Numbered from the stretch's first letter, positions 50,672-62,610 are shown. The stretch: DNA of 64,000 nt from Lamellibrachia satsuma (GCA_033239005.1 BSQZ01000037.1:434001-498000), one strand, 5' to 3'. Notes: generated by a model not told the origin, from the sequence alone. Numbers and translations are program-made.

Positions 50672-51784
50672 CTATCAGTAAATCAGATCATCACACTGTT
50701 AGAAATATGTCTGAACACCACATATTTCATTTATGATGGAGTATTCTACAAACAGAAGAAGGGAGCAGCCATGGGTTCACCGGTCTCTCCTATAGTGGCA
50801 AAACTATTCATGGAACATTTTGAGGAAAGAGCCATCAGAGAAACACCTCATCCTCCAGACATCTGGTTGAGGTATGTAGATGACACATTCACAGTATTAC
50901 AAGAGAGCGAAGTAGAACATTTCACACACCATCTGAATTCAATGGACGAGAACATTAAGTTCACGGTAGAACCAGAACAAGACAATACGTTAGCCTTTCT
51001 AGACACGTGTGCATGCCTGAATGATGATGGATCAACCAAGGTCAAGATATATCGGAAAGCAACCCACACGGACCAATATTTGAACTGGGATTCTAATCAC
51101 CACCTAGAACACAAACGCTCAGTAGTCAGGACACTCCTCCAAAGGGCAGAAAACCTGATAACAGAAGAGGAGGACAAGAACACAGAGGTGGGCCACATCA
51201 AGAAAGTGCTGAAAGCAAACGGTTACAAAACTTGGATGTTTAACACCACGCAAGCAACGAGAAGGAAGGAGAACACTACCACAGAAACCAGCAGAAGACA
51301 ACATGCCATAGGTCTGCCCTACATTAGTAAACTATCAGAACAAGTAGCAAGGATTTTCAAGTCCTATAACATCCCGGTTTACCACAAACCTATCAACACC
51401 CTGAGGTCATTGTTGGTACACCCAAAAGACAGAACAGCAAAGGCAGCAAAGTGTGGGGTAGTATATGACATACAATACCCAGAATGTGACCAACACTATA
51501 TAGGAGAAACAGCCAGAACACTTGGCACAAGAATCAAAGAACATCTATCTTGTCGCCAACCCCTATCAGCTATAAGTGAACACAAACTGAACACAGGTCA
51601 TCAGTGCTCTACGAAGGACGTCAATATTCTAGACCACGAGGAGAACTGGCACAGGAGAAAAATAAAGGAGGCGATTAACATCCACAGAAACAAACCTACG
51701 CTGAACCGAGACGTCGGCCAGGAGCTCCCACCAGTCCTACTCCAGCTTGTGTCACATGACATTGGTCATGTGACACATCCGTAA
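50672..51784 (+). CDS. Penelope-like RT and GIY-YIG endonuclease, N-terminally truncated
   Basis: The frame is open from 50672, immediately inside the left inverted repeat, although the first ATG is at 50771. Residues (from 50672): FIYDGVFYKQKKGAAMGSPV near 20-40 (RT motif with GSP), IWLRYVDDTFTVL near 70 (catalytic YVDD), and NTLAFLDTC near 112. The C-terminal half has INTLRSLLVHPKD, then GVVYDIQYPECDQHYIGETA and RTLGTRIKEH, the GIY-YIG nuclease with its CCHH-type preceding linker. The last 58 bases of the frame lie inside the right inverted repeat. The N-terminal RT motifs are missing, so this copy cannot be autonomous. Penelope elements use a telomerase-related RT for target-primed insertion. 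Confidence 0.9.
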   Translation, partial: LSVNQIITLLEICLNTTYFIYDGVFYKQKKGAAMGSPVSPIVAKLFMEHFEERAIRETPHPPDIWLRYVDDTFTVLQESEVEHFTHHLNSMDENIKFTVEPEQDNTLAFLDTCACLNDDGSTKVKIYRKATHTDQYLNWDSNHHLEHKRSVVRTLLQRAENLITEEEDKNTEVGHIKKVLKANGYKTWMFNTTQATRRKENTTTETSRRQHAIGLPYISKLSEQVARIFKSYNIPVYHKPINTLRSLLVHPKDRTAKAAKCGVVYDIQYPECDQHYIGETARTLGTRIKEHLSCRQPLSAISEHKLNTGHQCSTKDVNILDHEENWHRRKIKEAINIHRNKPTLNRDVGQELPPVLLQLVSHDIGHVTHP

Positions 51785-51870
51785 CTTCAGTCTGCTGAAG
51801 AAGACTGCGAGATGCGGTCGAAATATCCAACAACAAATTGCAAGTTTCTTGAGAGGTAATTATGATTAAT
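51726..51870. repeat. Terminal inverted repeat of Penelope element, right
   Basis: Contains the end of the coding region, its stop, and the hammerhead-like motif. It pairs with 50526-50670. Confidence 0.95.
51795..51827 (+). ncRNA. Hammerhead-ribozyme-like motif
   Basis: CTGAAGA (fits CUGANGA) is followed by one extra A, a six-base stem gactgc/gcggtc with loop gagat, then GAAA and TATC (a one-pair stem III with cleavage after C is the minimal Penelope form). Type I hammerheads in Penelope-like elements are established. The extra A and a poor stem I in this copy make activity doubtful. The inverted copy sits on the minus strand near 50569-50601. Confidence 0.45.
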
Positions 51871-51879
51871 AGAAAACAT

Positions 51880-52326
51880 CAAGTAACGCTAGTGAAGGAA
51901 CACCATAGACTGAATATAAGAACTAGAAGACAACAAATAGTGCTAGTGAAGGAACACCATAGACTGAATATAATACCTGGAGGACAACAAGTAATGCCAG
52001 TGAAGGAACACCGTAGACTGAATATAAGAACTAGAAGACAACAAATAGTGCTAGTGAAGGAACACCATAGACTGATTATAAGAACTGGAGGACAAGAAGT
52101 AACGCTATTGAAGGAACATCATAGACTGAATATAAGAACTGGAGGACAACAAGTAATGTCAGTGAAGGAACATCATAGACTGAATATAAGAACTGGAGGA
52201 CAACAAGTAACGCCAGTGAAGGAACACCATAGACTGATTATAAGAACTGGAGGACAACAAGTAATGCCAGTGAAGGAACACCATAGACTGATTATAAGAA
52301 CTGGAGGACAACAAGTAACGCTAATC
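51880..52326 (+). repeat. 54-bp minisatellite derived from CR1 ORF2 (right part)
   Basis: About eight further units continuing the array of 49707-50477 after the Penelope insertion. Units are more diverged (for example GGQQVM, IIRTGG). Confidence 0.9.
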
Positions 52327-54249
52327 TAGCTATATGGCTAGAATATAATAATTTCGAGATAGCCAGGTGGAACCGCATATCATTGTGCGTGCCTATCTGG
52401 TTACAGCACGGTTGCAACAGAGACAAAACATGCGTTAATTAAGCTGTTCAAGTTACAATTTGCGGTTCACAATTATTATACAAATCGTTCTTGCCAAAAT
52501 ACGAGAAACTGACACAAAAGTAGATAATGTATATATAGGCAAATATGAGTATATTATAGTAGCAGTAGCTGCAGCAGTATCAATATGTCAGTCGCGTGTG
52601 ATATATGAAAAAAATACGGAATGTACCTAATATAATGAACTAAATTATTCATAACGCATAGTCGATAAATTAATGCTCGAAGGATTCTTTTCATCATCCG
52701 ATGTCCCCAAACCATGGGCGTGATAGGGCTTAATCTAGTTGACACAATTTGATATTATAGACCTATTCTGGGAAAGGCCTATAAGTGGCACACCCCATGT
52801 ACCCAGTATAAGCTCAACAAACTAAAACGGGTGCAGTGACTCAAGATCTCGCAACGACACGCCCAAGGCGGAATCATGGATCCGCATTGCTGCATTAACC
52901 ACTGGGACACAGACTGTGGTCGACAATCCGACTATAAATGACATGCGTCTATAATCAATGGTTGGTTCTGGAGACTTAGACATACGAGACGTAGAACCAA
53001 TAAGAGAAACATTATTCAACATAACCTATTTGTATAGTGTTGCGGATGTTGATGGGAGGGAGTGAGGGAGGGAGGGAGGGAGACGGAGAGAGGGAGAGGG
53101 ACGGGGAGCGAGGGAGAGACAGAGAGATACAGGACGATAGGCTCTATATAGGCCTTCTGCAGGTGGACTGAGACCATCTCCAGCAGCAGACTCCACCAAA
53201 TAACAAAGCGTGAGAACATGCATCATCCCGACAAAGAGTAGATGGGAATTGCTCGCAAATGTCTTCAGAATGACGCAAAGGCCTCGGAACCGGGCCCTCA
53301 GTATCTTATGTTGAGTATATGGGCACGGACCACAGCCACTTTTACCATAAAGACGACAATTGTAACGTAACGTTCAATGCATGACACCTCTCCATTTCTG
53401 CCATGAATTTCCCCGGTTTCCAAAATATGAGTACATCCTCTCTAATGACCACTGTGTCCTTACGTAACATGTATACCAATTGACAGATGGCATCATTTCA
53501 AAGCTTATATGCTACTTTGCACAAAAGCATTGTTTTTACTCACTCATTCACATCATTTCAGCTCTCACAAATACACCCAAGCTGCACAATTAATTTTTTT
53601 CCTAGGGACTCTATGTATGATGTAAAGGCGGTCCTAAATGTATTGCAAAACGAACGCTAAAAGCACAGTCCAGACAGCGTGATATAGACGTATGACTGTA
53701 CTGGAAGAACGTCATCTGGAAGTAGCTTCACCTTACTACATCACAACTACATCCTGTACTATTAAAACTCATCTGACTGTGGCGATGCAGGTCTACCAGA
53801 GGATTGGCTCCAAGCGCTGAGCGAATCTGAATGGAATATGAAATGTCGTCTGCAAGAGATAACGGTGCATTGTGCGCGACCCCTTATCAACAAAACGCTA
53901 CGTTACGTGCCAGTTACAACAACTGACACGCAACAAAAAAAACGACAATTTGTAAGCATTTCGCAGAGCCGTATTACTGATACAATGGTTTTTATTACAG
54001 TTTAGACTTTCATACAGAACAACATGCCATGGCGCGGTTGTAATCTGTAGTGGCATCAGGTCTGGCTGCGGGTTTGTTTTTGAGACTATAAAGATAAATA
54101 TACAGGGTTTCCTTGGATGCCTAAAGTTTAAATTATCTCCAACACCGCTAGATGTTAAATATATTATAGGTGGTTATTTGAGAACTTTGTGTAAAAACAC
54201 ATTTTAATAGTAACATTCATGAGCGTCGGGGGGGGGGGGGTTGGCAAGC
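52327..54249. other. No gene recognised
   Basis: Contains a purine-rich ggga tract (53053-53128) and a poly-G run (54228-54240). No coding feature is supported. Confidence 0.45.
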
Positions 54250-54259
54250 CACATGCCCC

Positions 54260-54425
54260 CTGGATCTGGATAAAAGCCTTGTCTTGTTTCGTCAAACAGC
54301 ATTGCTTGATAACGTAGATTAAATATAAGAAAGTATCCCTTCTCACAGAAGACGATACAGGATGGAACAAAACATTTACTGGTTGTGTAAATACTAGCAT
54401 CGTAAATACGTTAAAAACTATCTTG
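54260..54425 (+). mobile_element. Short CR1-like ORF2 C-terminal relic
   Basis: tctcacagaagacgatacaggatggaacaaa and the following taaatactagcatcgtaaatacgttaaaaac match the CR1 ORF2 end (FSQRTINEWNKL, TASSVKMFKN) with indels. Confidence 0.6.
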
Positions 54426-56935
54426 GCGATCGGTGAACTCTGGCCCATTTTGATTTGACTTGACTTGGAATACATAGAAATGACTCCGAGACTTGATTTG
54501 GACTCGGAGGTCAATGACTTGATACATGGCTTGCCAGTTTGTAACTTGCCAACAATTCTGTTAGGATTTAATATTGACGTTGTTTCTGCGTTGTATGCTA
54601 GTAGAAGACGTCCACTAAACAGTAGTCACGTAGGCACCAGGCAGACACATAGAACAATGTATTTATCGTAGCGTTGGTCGCGCGTTCACGTGGTGTCGAC
54701 CGGGGCCATGCGTGGACTTGCCGCATTGATTGGTAGGGTACACGCGCAACAGGTTAATAACTTGTCTGATACGGGGTCAGTGACTTGACAGTATCAGGCT
54801 ACTAAACCAGATGTCCAGCAAGTAGTACGTCATCAGATATGTTGATCTGCTGTCGTCAAGTGAGTAACCGGATGATAGGTGACTCCTCTGACGTCCGTCC
54901 AGTGACCGTACGACCAGTGTCTGATGACCACGCCCTCAATGGACACAGCGAGCATTTACACTCCTGCGTGTTTGAATAACCGTTTGATAATTTTGAATGT
55001 TTGGATGATGTCTGTTCTTCTGTACTGAATGGTTCGGTGGTCTAACTCGTTCATTCTGCTGCTGTTTGGTAGGCCTAATTAATCTGGCACAACGTCTTGT
55101 GATGTGATGTCACAAGAGGTCAGACCAGAGTTAAAATCACTTTCCCAAGAATGTAGGACCTATTAAATTGTGATATGTGAATAAAAATAGTGATCTGATA
55201 TGAAAGCAGTTGAGCAGGCATATTCGTAGAAGCTACTGACAATTAAATGGTGCATTAAAAAAGACTAATATGCGGAATAGGTCGACACTACATTATAGAA
55301 AAGAAAGTAGTGCCGAGAAAGACTAACTATTCAAACAAATCCCATTTATAGTCATGTGTCCGATAAACAGCATGTCGACGTCAGAATCATTTTTCACACG
55401 GAGTCATAGGAGTTTGTAGATTTTAGCATGATATATGTAGCAAGGAAGACGAACGAGACGAGGAATCACACTCAGTCTTTCGATAAGCTAACGGTATATG
55501 TTTCTTCACGTGACGTCTGCAGAATGCTTCCGACACACCTGCTAAATGCAATGAAACGGTATATCTATTTATATAATACCTCTCCAAAGAAATATATCAA
55601 GGACGTCGCTTATTGGACGGTCGTGCATTCTGCTTGGACCGTGATACTGGGACATGTTGTCTAATGTCGGGGTCTGAAAACGTCGAGGAGATAGACCTTT
55701 AGAGAAATAATTTGTACTACTGACAATGGAGTGTAAAATTCGAATGTAATCTACCACAGTTGTTATAATCTTATTACATGTTTTTGATTGAATTGGTTGA
55801 ATTGATTGAAAACCTTTAGTGTCAATTAAATGTAGCACATAAAATGGAAATTTTCCTTTGGGCTCACACTGTTAAGGTATAAACAATAAGACAAATAATT
55901 AATATATGAGACACGTTTTCATCAAGTATACTATGCATTAATTTTGCACACATATCCTATGCACTTCCTATCTGACCCGGCTTACGCTGACAGCAAACCC
56001 GGGTACCACATACCCAGACAACCTGTCACACACCGGATTGCTCGGTATGAGGCCAAGGCGCAGTCTCGTTACAGGGGAAGCCTCGACCGTGTAGCCTACC
56101 GCACCTAGAACGCCCGCAACCGACCGGCAATAACGCGTTATTGGCAAGGTGTATGTTCCTCTTATGACAGGTTGATAGGTTAAATTACTGCTGTTTTCAT
56201 TGGCAAAACTATCCGATACACGACGTCGGTAGAGTTCAATATGCAACGTAACGCACCGGTAGAGGCAACAGCACACATTCTGTGTCGCGCTGGTAGCGGT
56301 TTAGCAACAATATATTTACATTAATATGGACAAGAAAATAAACTAAAACCAGAAACGTCCGCCTTAATTACTCAGTGCGCTGACACTGTTGAATGCAAAG
56401 CTCACGACATGAAAGCCTGTCTACCAAGAACAAAGGAAACCATTGGCAAATCCAATGTCTGCAACGTAAGTTATTTCTCAGCGGACGTCATACTCCACGA
56501 TGAGTCGCCACGGAACAGGTGGCCAGGGAGCGAACACGGAAAAGGGTTCAGCCTACAGTTACACTTCCCATTGGTGGTCATGTTAATGTGTTGCATAATT
56601 ATAAAACAACGTGACCATCAAAAATTATAAAAGTTTTGACCAGCCGCTGTCGTTATCCCACTGACATGCTGGTCGAGTGTTTGTCAAAAATAATTATACA
56701 TTTCTAACCCTTGTAATATGCCTGTTTGTGCGATACCCCTCAATGTTTACCAATATTGGCACGAATTACGGCGCACACATGTATAGTGGCCAAAAAATCA
56801 CAAATATCCTTCCGCCTATTAAAATCTTCTAAAAATCCACCATTTCACTCTCAACAGCTTCCACCAGCAAACCGGGTAATGTTCATACGGAAATGCACTT
56901 ATGTCAGATCGTATTAATTTTTTTAAAACGTCCTA
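54426..56935. other. No gene recognised
   Basis: Single-copy sequence within the window. The longest open frames (102 residues minus at 55968-56276; 89 minus at 55569-55838) have no recognisable motif or splice support. Confidence 0.45.
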
Positions 56936-56945
56936 TATTCTAACT

Positions 56946-58113
56946 GGCACCGTGCAAACGGCAGTTAAAGGCCACAAGGCACTTAATTTGTGGCAGTTGC
57001 AGTAACTGGGTGTACTTCGTCAAGTCTGGGTGCGAGAAGTCCTGGGCTGAGGCCCAGTCAGATAGTTTTAGTTTTGAGTGTAGGGGATGCGCGAAGATGA
57101 AGGAACTAGAGGTGGAGTTGGAAGAGCTGAGGCTGCTCGTTGTGGCAATGGTGGGAAGGGAACAGGGGAGTTGTGCCAGTAGTTCCGGTGGGGGAACAGT
57201 AGACGATAAAGTGGGGAAAGACACAAGAGATGCTAGGGAGAGCTCACCTCAGCCTGGGAGGAAGCTGAGAGGAGGGAAGGTGACAGGTCATAGGGAGACA
57301 GGACGTAAGGAGACGGGAAGGAAAGGAACGGGAGGGAAGACAACCGGAGTGAAGGAGAGGGGAGTAGGGGAGACAGGAGGGAAGGAGAAGGGAGTGGGGG
57401 AGACGGAAGGGAAAACAACCGGAGTGAAGGAGAGGGGAGTGGGAGAGACAAGAGCAAAGGAGTGGGAAGTGGGGGAGACAGGAGGGAAGGGGTCAGGACA
57501 GAATGTGATGGAGGGGATCGAAAGGAAGAGTTATTCTGCAGCAGTGATAGAGGGGGTGAGGAAGAGAGCGAGGGTGTTTATGGGCGATTCGATAGTTAGG
57601 AAGACCGACAGAGTCTTAAACAAGGGAGATGATGTGGCGGTCTGCTTGCCTGGAGCCAAAATAGAGGCGATAACTGAGAGGGTAAAAAACATCGTAGGCT
57701 CGGGTAAGGGTGGATCTGTTTTAGTACACGTAGGGACAAATAACGTAGAGAGGGAGGGTACAACTGCCATAGTTAGGAAATATAGGCAGTTGGTCAGAAC
57801 ACTAAAACAGACGCGGGTTGAGCAGGTAATACTGTCAGGGATTTTACCTGTAATGGGCAGGAGGGGTCACAAATATCGAAATTGTCGGGGGATGGCAATT
57901 AACATATTAGTCCAGAGGCTGTGTAGGGACGAGGAAGTTGGATTTGTCGATTTATGGGGAAGTTTTGTTGGGAGGGCTGATATGTACATGAAGGATGGGC
58001 TTCATTTAAGTGGAAAGGGGGCGGCAGTATTCGCGGACAAACTTTCAGCAGCAGTAGATAGCGACTTGGGTACAATGACAAATATTTTTGGACGTAAACA
58101 TTCTTTAAACTAG
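56946..58113 (+). CDS. CR1-like ORF1: PHD-like finger and SGNH esterase
   Basis: The open frame begins after a TAA at about 56943. The N-terminus has a Cys-rich module (LICGSCSNWVYFVKSGC, then FSFECRGCAKM) with the C-x2-C, W, C and C-x2-C spacing of a PHD-like finger. A coiled-coil-like stretch (MKELEVELEELRLLVV) follows. About 90 residues of low-complexity GGKETG/GVGETG repeats come next. The C-terminal SGNH hydrolase domain has block I GDSIV, block III GTNN and the DGLHLS block supplying the last catalytic residues. Esterase-bearing ORF1 proteins are known in CR1-group LINEs and bind element RNA. This copy's ORF1 has no stop until 58113. Starting codon unknown; ATGs exist at 57097 and later. 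Confidence 0.85.
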
Positions 58114-58115
58114 AA

Positions 58116-60991
58116 GTGCAGGGGGGTTACCTAGATGTGTCTCAAGCAGAACAAGAGGCCACTAGCACAGATAAACCAATATCAAATCATCCGAAAAACA
58201 TATCTGAAAAAGGTTATAGATGCGTATGTTTAAATGCAAGGAGCATAGTAAATAAGAAAAACGAATTAAACATTATGGTTGAAGATATTGACCCTCACAT
58301 AATTGGTACAACTGAATCATGGGCCAACATAGATATAACAGATGCTGAATTAGGACTGACAGGATACGTAATGTTTAGGAAAGATCGAATAGGAAAAAGA
58401 GGCGGGTGAGTTATTTTATATGTTAAAAAATCTATTCAGGCTTATGAAATAAAATTAGAAAGGGAAGCAGATTGCGATGAAGCTGTTTGGTGCAAAATTG
58501 TTTCAGGAAATTCAAAATTAACTATTGGATTAGTTTACCGAAGTCCAAACATAAATGAAGAGGACAACATAAAAATAAAAAAACGCTATAAAGGAAGTTA
58601 GTAAACAGGATTGTATCATAATGGGAGATTTTAACCATGTACACATACAATGGAATTCTCTAGAGAGCACAGGGATTGAGGATCAACAATTTCTATGTTT
58701 AATCCAGGATAGCTTTCTTACTCAGCACGTACTAGAACCAACCAGGGGAGAAAATGTATTAGATATAGTTTTGTCATCACAAAAAGAATTAGTGGACAAT
58801 GTAAAAATATTTGAACCATTGGGTAATAGTGACCATAATCAAATACATTTTGACATCAATGTAAAATCAGAAAGTAAAAATAAGAATACGTGCAAGAGAA
58901 ACTTCCACAAAGGTAACTACAAAGATATGAGAAAATACTTAGCAAAGCTAGATTGGAATAACATGCTGATGAATAAGACCGCAATTGAATGTTGGAATAT
59001 TCTAAAATATGAAATTGAGAGTATCATCGATAAATTTGTTCCCTTCCAAAAACAAGGAAAACGGTGTAGAAAGAAACACTTGTCAAAAGAGGCAATTAGA
59101 AAAATAATGCTAAAACAAACTATGTGGAGGGTTTATAGGCGTACCAGAAAGGAAGAAGACTATGCAAAATACAAAGAGGCACTTAATGTAGCTACAACTG
59201 AAATCAGACAATCTAAAATAAGCTATGAGCAAAAACTGACATGTAACATAAAAAACTGACAGCAAGAGTTTTTATGCATATGTCAGGAGTAAACAAAACG
59301 TACAAGACAAGGTTGGACCTCTAGAAGATAGTGCTGGAAATATAATATCACAGGGGTTTTTAATGGCGGAAGACCTAAATGGTTACTTCAGTTCAGTGTT
59401 TACCAAAGAAGATATTAGTTCATTACCAGTTGCTGATGCTAAATTTCAGGGGGCTAAATCTGACTATTTAGGACCGTTAGTTGTAACTCCAGAATTGGTA
59501 GCTAAGAAAATAAAGGCAATGAAGGATAACAAATCACCGGGAGTGGATGGGATTCCTCCAAAATTACTAATGGAAACAGTAGATCAAATCAGTATACCAC
59601 TTGCAAGAGTATTCAACTTGTCATTAAAAGAGGGAGTTGTTCCGTTTGAATGGAAAGAAGCAAACATCATACCATTATTTAAAAAGGGTTCGAGAAACAA
59701 GTCAGAGAATTACAGACCAGTGAGTTTAACGTCAGTGATTTGTAAATTATTAGAAAGGTTAATTAAAGACCATATGGTGGACTTTCTCGTTAAGCATAAA
59801 TTATTAAATTCATCTCAACATGGATTCCTTAAAGCGAGGTCATGCTTAACAAATATGTTATGTTTTTTGGAAGAAATCACTAAGTGGATAGACGTGGGAT
59901 CGCCAGTAGATATTATCTACTTAGATTTTCAGAAAGCTTTTGACAAAGTGCCACATCAAAGATTACTACTTAAATTAAACGCCCATGGTATCGTGGATAG
60001 CATAACTGACTGGATAGAACAATGGCTGACTGACAGAAGACAACGAGTTGTAGTAGATGGAGAAGTTTCAAATTGGAAATCGGTTTTGAGTGGGGTACCT
60101 CAAGGATCAGTATTAGGACGTATATTATTCTTAATTTATATCAATGACTTGGACGACAGTATAACAAGTAACGTACTGAAATTTGCGGATGACACAAAAC
60201 TGTTTAGAGAGGTTAATACTGATGGTGATAAACAACATTTACAAAACGATCTAGACAGATTAGTGAAATGGTCTGAGAAATGGCAGATGCTGTTCAATTT
60301 TGGGAAATGTAAATGCCTACATACAGGACATGGGAACTTGAATGTAAACTATAAAATGGGAGATACTGTTCTGGGTACTACAGTAAAAGAAAAGGACTTA
60401 GGAGTTACAATAAGCGCTGATATGAAAGTTTCAGAGCAGTGTGGTATTGCAGCTTCAAAGGGTAATCAAATTATTGGATTGATTAGAAGAAACATAACAT
60501 ACAAGGGAAAAAAGTTAATTATACCTCTTTATAAAGCAATAGTTAGACCTCATTTAGAACACTGTATACAAGCATGGAGACCATATCGTAAGAAGGATAT
60601 AGATACGCTTGAACGCATACAAAGGAGAGCAACTAAAATGATTCCAGAACTTAGAGACCTTAGTTATGAAGAACGCCTGATAGAATGTGGTTTAACAACT
60701 CTAGAGACAAGGAGCTTAAGAGGAGATCAGATTGAAGTTTTTAAGATATTGAATGGGTATGAAAATATTGATAGAAATATGTTTTTCTCACTCAAGAAGG
60801 ATAGCAGAACTAGAGGACATGAAGTAAAATTAGTAAAGGATCAATGTAGATTGGACATCAGGAAGCACTCGTTCTCACAGAGGACAATAAATGAATGGAA
60901 CAAATTGTCTACAGATTGTGTAACTGCTAGCAGCGTGAAAATGTTTAAAAACAAGGTTGACACATATCTCAGGAGGGCGGGTTATAAGTAG
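58116..60991 (+). pseudogene. CR1-like ORF2: endonuclease-reverse transcriptase with three lesions
   Basis: 58116-58409 is the start of the apurinic-like endonuclease (CLNARSIVNKKNELN; GTTESWANIDI). It ends at a TGA that replaces a Gly codon in the RGGG-V motif. Frame +1 changes follow in A-runs near 58580 and 59252, each an apparent single extra A. The segment 58621-59259 holds MGDFNHVHIQWN and the linker; 59363-60991 holds the RT (NKSPGVDGIPPKLLMETVDQ, YLDFQKAFDKVPH, GVPQGSVLG, FADDTKLF). The RT itself is uninterrupted for 542 residues. This suggests recent activity of the family, although this copy cannot make the whole polyprotein. Confidence 0.85.
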
Positions 60992-61080
60992 ATGAACATT
61001 GTTGGACTCTCGATAAGCCAATGGCTTCCTTGTCCACTTGCCATCTGGGCCTTTGGCTTGGATGGCAAATCTTGTTAAAT

Positions 61081-61514
61081 CCTGTTAAACGTACTATGCC
61101 CTGCATTCGTGTGTAACACACCAGGAAGTCTAACTGGGGCATGATCCCAAAGAGGATTTGGGCTACCGAAGGACAGCTTGTTTCATGCGGTGTTGAAGAT
61201 AGTGATCGCATTTGCACGGCGCGTAACCAATGCTTTGAACTGTTCACGAGTTTGGACCCTTAATTTACATCTGAATATCACTCGCACATGGAGGTGACTG
61301 TTTACTACTGGCATAGTATCGCGATAGCTGAATAACCAAGAAACCAGTCCCAACCCGTAATTTATGTGTGGCGCTATCATGTAACTGTGGAGGTAGTTCA
61401 TTAAACATGCTGAATCCGCGAATGATGCTGTTCTAAGCGACGATTATTGGTGTTAGGTCTATAAATAAATAAAATTATTTAATAAAGTTGGAAAAAACTT
61501 GCTTGTTTATTTTA
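61081..61514. other. No gene recognised
   Basis: Sequence 3' of the CR1 without supported features. Confidence 0.4.
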
Positions 61515-61734
61515 CAGGGGCGGATTTGACCAACTGGAGGGGGGGCAACATGGTAGTCCGGGGACTGTATTAACTATTCTTGAAATGGTGTATTCTGGGC
61601 ATTACGTGGTGAAAGTTTACTCAGGTGGAAGATTTATGAATCACCGTGGACAATTTTATCATCATAATTATTAATTAAACGAACAAAACAAAATCAGATC
61701 AAGCAACACGTTCAACCGTTTAATGTATTAGTGT

Positions 61735-62122
61735 AGTGTACGTATATGTATGACTAGTATAGTGTACGTATATGTATGGTTAGTGTAGTGTACGTATATG
61801 TATGGTTAGTGTAATGTACATATATGTATGGTCAGTATAGTGTACGTATATGTATGATTAGTGTAGTGTACGTATATGCATGGTCAGTGTAGTGTACGTA
61901 TATGTATAGTTAGTGTAGTGTACGTATATGTATGGTCAGTGTAGTGTACGTATATGTATGATTAGTGTAGTGTACGTATATGTATGATTAGTGTAGTGTA
62001 CGTATATATATATGATTAGTGTAGTGTACGTATATGTATGATTAGTGTAGTGTACGTATATGTATGGTCAGTGTAGTGTACGTATATGTATGTTCAGTGT
62101 AGTGTACGTATATGTACGATTA
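61735..62122. repeat. 26-bp minisatellite, about 15 copies
   Basis: The unit agtgtacgtatatgtatggttagtgt recurs every 26 bases. Confidence 0.95.
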
Positions 62123-62505
62123 ATGTGCATCAATCAGTATCAGTTCAATGAGCGCTCAGAGGTTTAATGGAAAACATAAGTTTTTTGGCTGGTTCCTGTT
62201 GTTATTGTCAACAACTGCTTTGATGTCGAGTCTGACGTCCTTGCGTATATGAAGTGGCATCAACGCATTGAGTCAATCCTGGTGCGCGCTACTCCGCGTT
62301 ACGGCTGTCACCAGTTTGAGTGTAGAAGTAGCAGATATTATGTTATATTAGCATATATCAGCTTGCCCACGCTGCTTGGTAGGAACTTCAGGCCATGCAT
62401 GGCTTTGCTTGTAATCGCACCGAATCGCGTGTGAAATACATGGAGAAGGTGATCTAGAAATTGTAGGAATACAAAGCGTCGCCGTATATTTCTGAGGTGT
62501 CAGCC

Positions 62506-62610
62506 TCCGCGTTGTTTGTCATGGTCTGCATCCACGTTGTTTGTCATGGTCTGCCTCCACGTTGTTTGTCATGGTATGCTTCCACGTTGTTTGTCATGGT
62601 CTGCATCCCA
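62506..62610. repeat. 25-bp minisatellite, 4 copies
   Basis: The unit tccacgttgtttgtcatggtctgcc recurs at 25-base spacing. Confidence 0.9.

Larger units (their letters stand above)
50487..51870 (+). mobile_element. 5'-truncated Penelope-like element
   Basis: Inserted into the 54-bp array. A 9-base sequence agaaaacat occurs at both edges (50478-50486 and 51871-51879), a probable target duplication. The element consists of a 39-base extension, a 145-base inverted copy of its own 3' end, the RT/GIY-YIG coding region and the 3' end. Order and domain content are those of Penelope-like elements with the endonuclease. Confidence 0.85.
56940..61080 (+). mobile_element. Nearly full-length CR1-like LINE
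   Basis: Two consecutive ORFs on the plus strand and a short 3' UTR (ctcgataagccaatggcttc ... gatggcaaatcttgtt, ending in ttaaatcctgttaaac). All other CR1 pieces in the window align to it, and the same 3' UTR ends the copies near 9930, 20175 and 25918. The 5' end appears truncated: ORF1 is open to 56946 without an ATG. Confidence 0.9.
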
